Below, piece after piece: positions 28,168-35,239 of a stretch of 64,000 nt of DNA. The stretch comes from DSWT01 sp049975385. GTDB taxonomy: Bacteria > Chloroflexota > Anaerolineae > B4-G1 > SLSP01. Position numbers and translations under genes: made by a program. Each line of letters starts with the position of its first letter. Position 1 is the stretch's first letter. A model generated the notes under the pieces. The model searched no databases, had not been told where the DNA came from, and saw only the letters and a program-made list of their open reading frames with translations. The stretch spans positions 12,558 through 76,557 of the forward strand of contig JBNGDO010000001.1 of assembly GCA_049975385.1 (NCBI GenBank), read 5' to 3'.

Positions 28168-31100
28168 ATGGCAGACTATCGTATCAAAGCACACCCGATT
28201 CTTTCGGTCCTTTCCGATGATTTCGTCGAATTTACCTGGCAGGGCGAGCCATTGACGGCGCGGCGCGGGGAGATGATCGCGTCGGCGTTGTTCGCGCACG
28301 GCATCCACGTCTTCGGGCATCATCACCACGATAGATCGCCGCAGGGCATCTTCTGCGCGAACGGGCAATGCTCGCAGTGTCTCGTCATCGCCGACGGGCT
28401 GCCGGTGAAGGCGTGTATGACACCGGTGACGACTGGTATGGTCGTCGAGCCTTTGGAAGGATTGCCTGTGTTGCCGCCAGTGGCGGAGCCACCACCCTCA
28501 CGTGCCTTGGAGACGGTGGACGCGCCCGTGCTCATCATCGGTGGGGGACCGGCAGGGATGTCGGCGGCGATCCAGTTGGCGGAGTACGGTGTCCGCGTGT
28601 TGCTGGTGGATGACAAGGATCGCCTCGGCGGGAAGCTGGTCTTGCAGACGCACCGCTTCTTCGGCTCCGTGGACGCCGTCTACGCGGGCACACGCGGCAT
28701 CGACATCGCCACACGGCTCGAAGAAGACGTCCGCCGCCACGACAACATCGAAGTCTGGCTCAACAGCACCGCATTGGCGGTTTTTAGCGACGGCAAAGTG
28801 GGGATTCTGCGGGGCGCGGATCATGAATCACGAATCACGAATCATGAATCACGGATTACGGATCACGCATCACGCCTCACGCGTCACGAGCCGGAGTATG
28901 TTCTGGTTCACCCCGAAATCCTCCTCGTCGCCGCGGGCGCGCGGGAGAAATCGCTGACGTTCAAGGGGAACACGCTGCCGGGTGTCTATGGCGCGGGGGC
29001 GTTCCAGACGTTGGTGAACCGCGATTTGGTGCGGGCTGCCGAGCGGCTGTTTATCGTCGGTGGTGGGAACGTGGGGTTGATCGCGGGGTATCACGCGCTT
29101 CAGGCCGGTATCGAGGTGGTGGGGCTGGTCGAGGCGCTGCCGGAATGTGGCGGGTACAAGGTCCACCGGGACAAGCTGGCGCGTTTTGGCGTGCCGATTT
29201 ACACATCGCACACAATTCTGTCTGCCAACGGCGACCCCGCCAACGGCGGTAACCATGTGGAATCGGTGACAATTGCCCAGGTCGATGAGCATTTCCAGCC
29301 AATCCCTGGCACGGAGCAATCCTTTGCCTGCGACACGGTGCTCATCGCCGTGGGCCTCGATCCGGTGAACGAGTTTACGCAGAAGGCGCGGGACTTCGGG
29401 ATGACGGTGTTCGACGCGGGCGACGCTCAGGAGATTGCGGAAGCCTCGGCGGCGATATTTTCCGGCAAGATTCGCGGGCTGGAGATCGCGCGGGCGCTCG
29501 GCGCGACGGAGGACGCCGTCCCCGATGAGTGGCGGCGCACTGGCGACATCCTCAAGTCGCATCCCGGCGCGGTGATTCCGGAGCGCATTCCCGAACAGGA
29601 GGAGGGCGTTTTCCCGGTCTTCCACTGCTCGCAGGAGATTCCGTGCAATCCCTGCACCTCGGTCTGTCCGCAGCAGTTGATCCACATTGACCCAACCGAC
29701 ATCCGCGGTATCCCTACTTACCTGGGCCTGGAGGCGGAGAAGGCGTGCCTGGGCTGTGAGCAATGCGTCGCCGTGTGCCCCGGGCTGGCGATCACGTTGG
29801 TGGATTACCGCAAGGACGCCGAGATGCCGACCGTGACGTTGGCCTACGAGTTTCTAGCGAGCCGCATCGCCGTTGGCGACCGGGTGACAGCGCTCGATAC
29901 GGTGGGCAACGTTCTCGGCGAGGCAGAGGTAACAAGTGTGCGTGCGATCAAGCGCAACGACCGCACTGTGTTGGTCAAATTGCGCGCGCCGAAGGCGATT
30001 GCCAAGCTGATCGCCGGGCTGCGTGTGCAAGACCTGGCGGTCGGTTCGGCGCTGAGCGACGAAGTTGTGAATCTGGACGACGACGCGGATGCAGACATCC
30101 GAATCGTCTGCCGCTGCGAGCGCGTGACGGCGGGCGAAATCCGCGCGCTGATCCGCAAGGGCTACCGCGACGTCAACGAGATCAAGGCCGTCACGCGCGC
30201 CGGGATGGGCGCTTGCGGCGGCAAAACGTGCAGCGCGCTCATCCTACGTCTCTTCCGCGAGGAAGGCATCCCCCTCGACGAAGTCACCCCAAACATTCCG
30301 CGTCCCCTCTTCGTCGAGGTTCCGCTGGGTGTCTTTGCGGCAAATCAGCGAATGGGCGAATCAGCGAATAGCGGATTACGAGATACGAATCACGAATCAC
30401 GAATTACGGATCGCGCATCACGCATCACGCATCAAGGCCCCCTTACTCCTTACTCCGTACTCCCTACTTCTTCTGATGTGATCATCATCGGCGCCGGAAG
30501 TGTGGGCGTGCCGGCGGCGCTGGCGATGACGCGGATAGGGCTGAAGGTGCGCGTGTTCGACGGGGCGGCGAGCCAGGGACAGGGTTCCAACAAATCGGCG
30601 ATTGGCGGCGTGCGCGCCACACACTCCGATCCGGCGAAGATTCGCCTGTGCCTGCGCAGTCTGGAGATTTTCTCGACGTGGGAGGAAACCTACGGCCACA
30701 ACATCGAGTGGACGACCGGGGGCTACACCTTCGTCGCCTACCGCGAGCGCGAGGCGCAGACGCTCAAGAATCTGCTCAAGGTCCAGCATACCTACGGCCT
30801 CGACATCGACTGGTACGACCGCGATGATTTCCTCCGGATCGTTCCCGATGTGAACCGCGAGGGTCTCCTCGGCGGGACGTTCTCCCCGCACGACGGGCAT
30901 TGCTCGCCTTTGCTGGCGGGGCACGCTTTCTACGATGCGGCGAAAGCAGCGGGCGCGCTCTTCCACTTCGACGAGCCGGTGACGGAGATTCTGGTCGACG
31001 ACACGATCACAGGCCGGCGCATACGCGGCGTGCGGACGAACCGGGAAACCTACCTCGCGCCAGTCGTCGTCAACGCTGCCGGGGCGTGGGCGCGGGCCGT

Positions 31101-31629
31101 CGGGCGATGGGTGAACATGGATCATCCCGTGCAACCTGAGTCACACGAGGCTGGAATCACCGAACCGGTGGCGCATTTCCTCGATCCGATGCTGGTAGAC
31201 ATCCGCCCCGCGCCGGGATCGGCCAACTACTACTTCTTCCAATTGCGGGATGGGCAGGTCGTTTTCTGCATCACGCCGCAGCCGAGCATCGCGGGCTTCG
31301 ATCGACGCGAGACGAGCGTTTTCTTGCCGCAGGTTGCGTCGCGTATGGTGGATTTGGTCCCGCGTCTGGCGAACCTTCGCGTGCGGCGCACTTGGCGCGG
31401 CCTCTACCCGATGACGCCGGACGGCTCGCCGCTCGTCGGTTGGGCGCGGGAGGTGAGCGGTTATCTGATGGCGATCGGCATGTGCGGGCAGGGCTTCATG
31501 CTCGGTCCCGGCCTGGGCGAGCTGCTGGCGCGGATGGTCGCGCAGGAGGAGCTGTCGCCGGAAGATCGGGAGGTGTTGAAGGTGTTGTGGCCGTACCGGG
31601 CGTTCGCGGGGGAGGAGGCGTTGAAGTAG
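28168..31629 (+). CDS. Fused FAD/Fe-S amino-acid or amine dehydrogenase (alpha-beta fusion)
   Basis: This 1153-residue protein joins several redox modules. Residues 20-90 form a [2Fe-2S] ferredoxin (Cys63, 68, 71, 83). Next is a NAD(P)/FAD disulfide-oxidoreductase-type domain with VLIIGGGPAG (121-130), then a ferredoxin-like segment with CNPC and CLGCEQCVAVCP (about 485-540). A BFD-type [2Fe-2S] domain follows (CRCERVTAGEI to GACGGKTC, about 647-690). The last part (from about 770) is a DAO-type FAD domain with VIIIGAGSVG. The first part matches the alpha subunit and the second the beta subunit of sarcosine/proline/opine dehydrogenases, which are usually separate genes. The join and one alpha-domain loop are encoded by repeat arrays. 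Confidence 0.85.
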   Translation: MADYRIKAHPILSVLSDDFVEFTWQGEPLTARRGEMIASALFAHGIHVFGHHHHDRSPQGIFCANGQCSQCLVIADGLPVKACMTPVTTGMVVEPLEGLPVLPPVAEPPPSRALETVDAPVLIIGGGPAGMSAAIQLAEYGVRVLLVDDKDRLGGKLVLQTHRFFGSVDAVYAGTRGIDIATRLEEDVRRHDNIEVWLNSTALAVFSDGKVGILRGADHESRITNHESRITDHASRLTRHEPEYVLVHPEILLVAAGAREKSLTFKGNTLPGVYGAGAFQTLVNRDLVRAAERLFIVGGGNVGLIAGYHALQAGIEVVGLVEALPECGGYKVHRDKLARFGVPIYTSHTILSANGDPANGGNHVESVTIAQVDEHFQPIPGTEQSFACDTVLIAVGLDPVNEFTQKARDFGMTVFDAGDAQEIAEASAAIFSGKIRGLEIARALGATEDAVPDEWRRTGDILKSHPGAVIPERIPEQEEGVFPVFHCSQEIPCNPCTSVCPQQLIHIDPTDIRGIPTYLGLEAEKACLGCEQCVAVCPGLAITLVDYRKDAEMPTVTLAYEFLASRIAVGDRVTALDTVGNVLGEAEVTSVRAIKRNDRTVLVKLRAPKAIAKLIAGLRVQDLAVGSALSDEVVNLDDDADADIRIVCRCERVTAGEIRALIRKGYRDVNEIKAVTRAGMGACGGKTCSALILRLFREEGIPLDEVTPNIPRPLFVEVPLGVFAANQRMGESANSGLRDTNHESRITDRASRITHQGPLTPYSVLPTSSDVIIIGAGSVGVPAALAMTRIGLKVRVFDGAASQGQGSNKSAIGGVRATHSDPAKIRLCLRSLEIFSTWEETYGHNIEWTTGGYTFVAYREREAQTLKNLLKVQHTYGLDIDWYDRDDFLRIVPDVNREGLLGGTFSPHDGHCSPLLAGHAFYDAAKAAGALFHFDEPVTEILVDDTITGRRIRGVRTNRETYLAPVVVNAAGAWARAVGRWVNMDHPVQPESHEAGITEPVAHFLDPMLVDIRPAPGSANYYFFQLRDGQVVFCITPQPSIAGFDRRETSVFLPQVASRMVDLVPRLANLRVRRTWRGLYPMTPDGSPLVGWAREVSGYLMAIGMCGQGFMLGPGLGELLARMVAQEELSPEDREVLKVLWPYRAFAGEEALK
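28820..28889 (+). repeat. Ten exact 7-mers inside the coding region (loop insertion)
   Basis: ATCATGA, ATCACGA, ATCACGA, ATCATGA, ATCACGG, ATTACGG, ATCACGC, ATCACGC, CTCACGC and GTCACGA are contiguous. They encode residues 218-241 of the fused dehydrogenase as a 7-residue repeat (HESRITN, HESRITD, HASRLTR) between GILRG and YVLVHPE, which are adjacent strands in the FAD domain. Confidence 0.9.
30337..30472 (+). repeat. Composite repeat array encoding the alpha-beta fusion linker
   Basis: Three unit families follow one another in frame: AATCAGCG-type 8-mers, ATCACGA/ATTACGG-type 7-mers, and CTTACTC/CGTACTC-type 7-mers. They encode residues 724-768, exactly between the last alpha-subunit residues and the GxGxxG start of the beta-type FAD domain. 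Confidence 0.88.
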
Positions 31630-31633
31630 GCGA

Positions 31634-31654
31634 GGATGCAGGATGCAGGATGCA
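31634..31654 (+). repeat. Three tandem GGATGCA 7-mers
   Basis: Three exact copies follow 5 bases after the stop codon of the fused dehydrogenase. A related GGATGCA-AGAATCAGCG string occurs at 47268. Confidence 0.7.
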
Positions 31655-31682
31655 AGAGTGTGATTGGATTGCCGGGTGGGGA

Positions 31683-31710
31683 TTGAATCTTCACCAGTTA
31701 ATGATATAAT
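31683..31710 (+). promoter_or_regulatory. vapBC promoter
   Basis: TTGAAT (31683-31688) and a perfect TATAAT (31705-31710) are separated by 16 bases, about 60 bases before the GTG of vapB. VapBC operons are normally autoregulated at this position. Confidence 0.5.
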
Positions 31711-31771
31711 GAATTAAAGAATTTATGTGGAATTACAGAATTCTGTAAAGCCTGGTGAAAGGAGTTGTCTG

Positions 31772-32044
31772 GTGACTGTCAATATCAAGAATCAAGAGGT
31801 GGAGAGTTTATTGGACTCTGTCGTTCAATTGACCGGAGAAACCAAAACCGCTGCAATCCGTCAAGCCCTGGCTGAACGGTTGGAGCGTCTCTCTTTGATG
31901 CGTGTGGTTCCCCAGGATGCGGCTCGGCTAGAGGCGTTTCTGCAAGACGAAATCTGGGCTAATATCCCAAAGCATCTGCTTGGAACGTCTTTGACTAAAG
32001 CGGAAGAAGAGGCTATTCTGGGCTATGGAGAGCATGGAATATGA
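31772..32044 (+). CDS. vapB: Type II antitoxin, VapB family
   Basis: From the GTG at 31772 the protein has 90 residues. Its N-terminus VTVNIKNQEVESLLDSVVQLTGETKTAAIRQALAERL is a ribbon-helix-helix-like dimerisation and DNA-binding region of the PSK/Rv0623 antitoxin group. The C-terminal half, with TSLTKAEEEAILGYGEHG, would occupy the toxin active site. GAAAGGAG 8-15 bases upstream fixes the start, although the frame is open a little further. Its stop overlaps the vapC ATG (ATGA). Base composition is lower in GC than neighbouring genes, as expected for a mobile toxin-antitoxin module. Confidence 0.82.
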   Translation: MTVNIKNQEVESLLDSVVQLTGETKTAAIRQALAERLERLSLMRVVPQDAARLEAFLQDEIWANIPKHLLGTSLTKAEEEAILGYGEHGI

Positions 32045-32427
32045 TCGTTGATACTTCAGCGATTGCGGCGATCTTTTTTAAGGAATCCGGATATGAGGAT
32101 CTGCTAGAGAAGCTCGGTCGTGCTCACGAGGTAGGGATCGGTGCGCCGACATTGGTCGAATGTGGCATTGTCCTGAGTGCGCGGTTGGGGCGCGATGCAC
32201 GTGGAATGTTGTCTCGTTTCTTGGAAGAGACTCATGTGTTTATTGTGCCCTTTGTTGATGTGCATTACAGTACGGCTGTAACGGCGTGGCAGAAATTTGG
32301 CAAGGGAAGACATCCTGCTGCATTGAATTTCGGCGATTGTTTGACCTATGCTGTTGCCAAGCTGGCGGGAGGCCCCCTGTTGTGTGTAGGCGATGACTTT
32401 TCGCAAACCGATCTGGAATTAGCGTAA
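32041..32427 (+). CDS. vapC: Type II toxin, VapC PIN-domain ribonuclease
   Basis: The 128-residue PIN protein has the acidic metal-binding set Asp4 (MIVDTSAI), Glu40 (TLVECGIV), Asp99 (NFGDCLTYAVAK) and Asp118/Asp119 (CVGDDFSQTD). The NFGDCLTYA block is typical of VapC. It should cleave tRNA or rRNA when not held by VapB. The coding sequence overlaps vapB by 4 bases, so the two are translationally coupled. A strong hairpin terminator follows. Confidence 0.93.
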   Translation: MIVDTSAIAAIFFKESGYEDLLEKLGRAHEVGIGAPTLVECGIVLSARLGRDARGMLSRFLEETHVFIVPFVDVHYSTAVTAWQKFGKGRHPAALNFGDCLTYAVAKLAGGPLLCVGDDFSQTDLELA

Positions 32428-32472
32428 TCAGCTGGCCACCAACAGACGCTTGTCGTATTTGAGAGCAACTAC

Positions 32473-32510
32473 AGGTGCGACGCACTTTCCGAAGTGCGTC
32501 GCACCTTTTA
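32473..32510 (+). terminator. vapBC terminator
   Basis: AGGTGCGACGCACTT (32473-32487) pairs perfectly with AAGTGCGTCGCACCT (32492-32506) across a 4-base loop, followed by TTTTAT. Confidence 0.8.
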
Positions 32511-32539
32511 TGTCAGTAGTCTATTTTGGGGTATTTGAT

Positions 32540-32573
32540 TATAATGAAGGAGTGGGGTGGAATCCACTCCTTC
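32540..32573 (+). promoter_or_regulatory. -10 element and 10-bp hairpin before the glycosylase-like gene
   Basis: A perfect TATAAT (32540-32545) is followed at once by GAAGGAGTGG (32546-32555) and its exact complement (32564-32573) around an 8-base loop. The hairpin would form at the 5' end of the transcript or act as an operator. Confidence 0.4.
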
Positions 32574-32623
32574 ATCTGTTATACGACAGGTAAGTGCGGA
32601 TTAGCTGCTAGGAGAAATGACTA

Positions 32624-33415
32624 ATGAACGCTAACCGATTTGATGAGTTTGTCCAATTACTGACTCAACTCCCGATAGATGTATGGCAAGCGGCAGTGCT
32701 GGAGGAGCCTGAGTGGAAATGGATGCTGCCTTTGTCGAAGGTGTGGGAATTTGGGCATTTTGCGGTTTTGTTTGTTGTTCTCGGACTGAACGATTACCAG
32801 ACGAAAGGGAAAGCCGACGTTGGATACTGGCCTAAAGTGGTGCCTTTGATCCGCCAAGGATCTGAGCCGAAGGATCTGTTGCAATTAATTGATGTTCTGG
32901 AACCGTTTTTCATCAGAGAGCGATTCGGGCAAAACAAAACCAAAAGGCTCAAGCGATTTCTGGAAAGTAATCTTTGCCGTGAGATTTGGGTAAGCAGCCC
33001 TTCTTCACTTGCGGCAAATTTCGGACGAATTTGGCACTCCCTTGGACTTGCAATGAGGCAAAAGTCTACTGATAAAACGATAGCTTTTGCGATGAAGTGT
33101 TTGGCGCTTGCGCTTCTAATGGCTAATGAAACTAAGTTTGACTTTGGAGCTATCCCAGTACCGGTGGATTCACGAATCCGAAATATCTCGACTCGTCTTG
33201 GCCTCACTAGCGGGGATGAAGCGACAGAACGTGAAAGGTGGCGTAGAGTGCTTGATCGCATTCGCGAATCACATCCTGAAATCACAATGGTACATCTTGA
33301 TAGCCTTCTTTGGCAAATTGGCACTTTGTCTCCGCAAGAGATGAAATCTCATCTCGTAAAACTTGGAAGTGGTAGTCTGGCACCGCGCATTTCTCAACTC
33401 TTCTACAGGTTTTGA
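32624..33415 (+). CDS. AGOG-like N-glycosylase/DNA lyase
   Basis: The 263-residue protein resembles the archaeal GO glycosylase (AGOG) branch of helix-hairpin-helix DNA glycosylases, which remove 8-oxoguanine. DKTIAFAMKCLALALLMA holds the likely catalytic Lys151. IPVPVDSRIRNISTRLGL holds Asp182, 31 residues later, close to the Lys-Asp spacing I recall for AGOG (about 32). MVHLDSLLWQIG near residue 224 is another family block. AGOG is best known from archaea and thermophiles, so transfer is possible. The lower GC (28 of 60 bases in the sampled line at 32641) agrees. The call rests on remembered motifs. Confidence 0.6.
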   Translation: MNANRFDEFVQLLTQLPIDVWQAAVLEEPEWKWMLPLSKVWEFGHFAVLFVVLGLNDYQTKGKADVGYWPKVVPLIRQGSEPKDLLQLIDVLEPFFIRERFGQNKTKRLKRFLESNLCREIWVSSPSSLAANFGRIWHSLGLAMRQKSTDKTIAFAMKCLALALLMANETKFDFGAIPVPVDSRIRNISTRLGLTSGDEATERERWRRVLDRIRESHPEITMVHLDSLLWQIGTLSPQEMKSHLVKLGSGSLAPRISQLFYRF

Positions 33416-33457
33416 TACACCAAACTCAAGTAGTCATTACCGTATATAGGTGGGAAT

Positions 33458-33787
33458 ATGGAATTCACCGACCTTATTCAACGCGCTCTGTCAATTCGCA
33501 AGCTGTATAGCGAGTTTGAGGAACAAAACTACGGCACCTCCTGGACCAACGAAGAACTGGCCCTGGGTTTTGTGGGCGACGTTGGCGATCTGGTCAAACT
33601 TGTCATGGCGCAAAGCGGGCGTCGCACGATCCCCGATGCGGAAAGTAAATTGGCGCACGAATTGGCCGATTGTCTATGGTCCGTCATCGTTCTTGCCGAT
33701 GTGCATAACATAGACCTGGAAGACGCCTTTTTACGAACAATGGACGATCTGAAAAATCACATCAAGAAGAATCTGGTTGTAGGATAA
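33458..33787 (+). CDS. MazG-like nucleotide pyrophosphohydrolase
   Basis: The 109-residue all-alpha protein matches the MazG/dUTPase-like pyrophosphohydrolase fold. SWTNEELALGFVGDVGDLVKLVM supplies a first acidic cluster (Glu32, Glu33, Asp41, Asp44). HELADCLWSVIVLADVHNIDLEDAF supplies the second (Glu68, Asp71). Such proteins hydrolyse non-canonical or damaged NTPs. Placement next to an oxidised-guanine glycosylase-like gene would fit joint sanitation of nucleotides and DNA, though that link is inference. Confidence 0.75.
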   Translation: MEFTDLIQRALSIRKLYSEFEEQNYGTSWTNEELALGFVGDVGDLVKLVMAQSGRRTIPDAESKLAHELADCLWSVIVLADVHNIDLEDAFLRTMDDLKNHIKKNLVVG

Positions 33788-33816
33788 CCGGAACATCTCA
33801 CACGAAAGGACACACA

Positions 33817-35160
33817 ATGCAATCCAATATTACTCTCGACGATCTGGCAAAGTTTGCGGCGGCCTTCGACGCCGATCCCAAGAACCGCCTGGCGGCGAAC
33901 GCTGTGGCGCAGAACGATATCGCGGCGGTGGCGCTCAACCGCGAGAGCGTCAACCGCATCAATCACACCTACTCGCACCTCATCGAGACGCCGGAGGCGA
34001 CGGACCAGGGCGCGACCGGGCGTTGCTGGATGTTCGCCGGACTCAACGTGATGCGGCTGGCGGCGATCCAGAAGATGAACTTGAAGATGGAGAAGTTCGA
34101 GCTTTCTCAGGCCTACCTGATGTACTGGGACAAGCTGGAAAAGGCCAACTTCTTCCTGGAGAACATCATCGAGACGCGCGATGAACCGTTGGACGGGCGG
34201 TTGGTGATGTGGTTGCTCGCCGACCCGCTCCCCGACGCCGGGCAGTGGGATATGTTCGTGAGTCTGGTGAAGAAATACGGCGTCATCCCCAAAACGATGA
34301 TGCCGGAGACGAAGAGCAGTAGCGCGTCGCGTCTGATGAATAGCCGGCTCGTCGCCAAGCTGCGCGAGTTCGCGCAAACGTTGCGCGATACGTCCACGCA
34401 GGGCGTCGATGTGGATGGCTTGCGGGAGACCAAGGCTGCGATGTTGACGGACTTCCACCGCATGCTCACGATCCACTTCGGCAAACCGCCCGCCAGCTTC
34501 GAGTGGGCGTGGCGCGATAAGGACAAGGCGTATCATCTTCACGGTGTGATCACGCCGCTGGATTTCTATGCGGAGTATGTCGGTATCGACCTGGACGATA
34601 TGGTCTGCCTCATCAACGCGCCGACGCAGGACAAGCCCTACAATAAGCTTTACACGGTGGCATACCTCGGCAATGTCGTCGGTGGGCAGCCGGTGCGTTA
34701 TCTCAACGCCGATGTCAAAATCCTCAAGAAAGCGGCCGTGGACAGCATCGTCGATGGACAGGCCGTTTGGTTTGGCAGCGACGTGGGCCAGATGCTGGAG
34801 CGGGATCTGGGCCTCCTGGATATGGATGTCTACGATTACGAGCTGGTGTATGGTGTACCGTTTGCCCTCGACAAGGCGGGGCGGCTGGACTATGGTCACA
34901 GCCGGATGACCCATGCGATGCTGCTCACCGGCGTCGACCTGGACGAGACCGGGCGTCCGGTGAAGTGGCGCGTCGAGAACAGTTGGGGCACGAAACGCGG
35001 TGACGAGGGCTATATGTTGATGACCGATCGCTGGTTTGAGGAGTATCTCTATGAGATCGCCGTGAGCAAGCGCTATCTCTCGCCTGACTTGCTGGCCGTT
35101 CTCGAGACCGAACCGGTCGTGCTCCCGCCCTGGGATCCGATGGGGGCACTGGCCCGGTAA
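33817..35160 (+). CDS. pepC: Aminopeptidase C / bleomycin hydrolase (peptidase C1B)
   Basis: The 447-residue cysteine peptidase has oxyanion Gln64 and nucleophile Cys70 in DQGATGRCWMF, His366 in HSRMTHAMLLTGV and Asn388 in VENSWGTKRGDEG. Positions and spacing agree with the human enzyme (Cys73, His372, Asn396). It trims N-terminal residues from peptides in the cytoplasm as a hexamer. The C-terminus normally ends in a short arm that enters the active site, and here it ends DPMGALAR. CGAAAGGA lies before the ATG. It follows the MazG-like gene by 29 bases. Confidence 0.93.
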   Translation: MQSNITLDDLAKFAAAFDADPKNRLAANAVAQNDIAAVALNRESVNRINHTYSHLIETPEATDQGATGRCWMFAGLNVMRLAAIQKMNLKMEKFELSQAYLMYWDKLEKANFFLENIIETRDEPLDGRLVMWLLADPLPDAGQWDMFVSLVKKYGVIPKTMMPETKSSSASRLMNSRLVAKLREFAQTLRDTSTQGVDVDGLRETKAAMLTDFHRMLTIHFGKPPASFEWAWRDKDKAYHLHGVITPLDFYAEYVGIDLDDMVCLINAPTQDKPYNKLYTVAYLGNVVGGQPVRYLNADVKILKKAAVDSIVDGQAVWFGSDVGQMLERDLGLLDMDVYDYELVYGVPFALDKAGRLDYGHSRMTHAMLLTGVDLDETGRPVKWRVENSWGTKRGDEGYMLMTDRWFEEYLYEIAVSKRYLSPDLLAVLETEPVVLPPWDPMGALAR

Positions 35161-35239
35161 AGCCGCCATCCTTGTGAAGATGCGTGAATCTGTCGCGCAC
35201 CTGCACTTTTGCAGGCGTTAGTGATACGGAGGGATTGTG

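Noticed and set aside
31630..31771. Upstream in-frame ATG for vapB at 31727
   Set aside because: The GTG at 31772 has a good Shine-Dalgarno (GAAAGGAG) and begins the ribbon-helix-helix strand. The extra 15 residues do not match the family.
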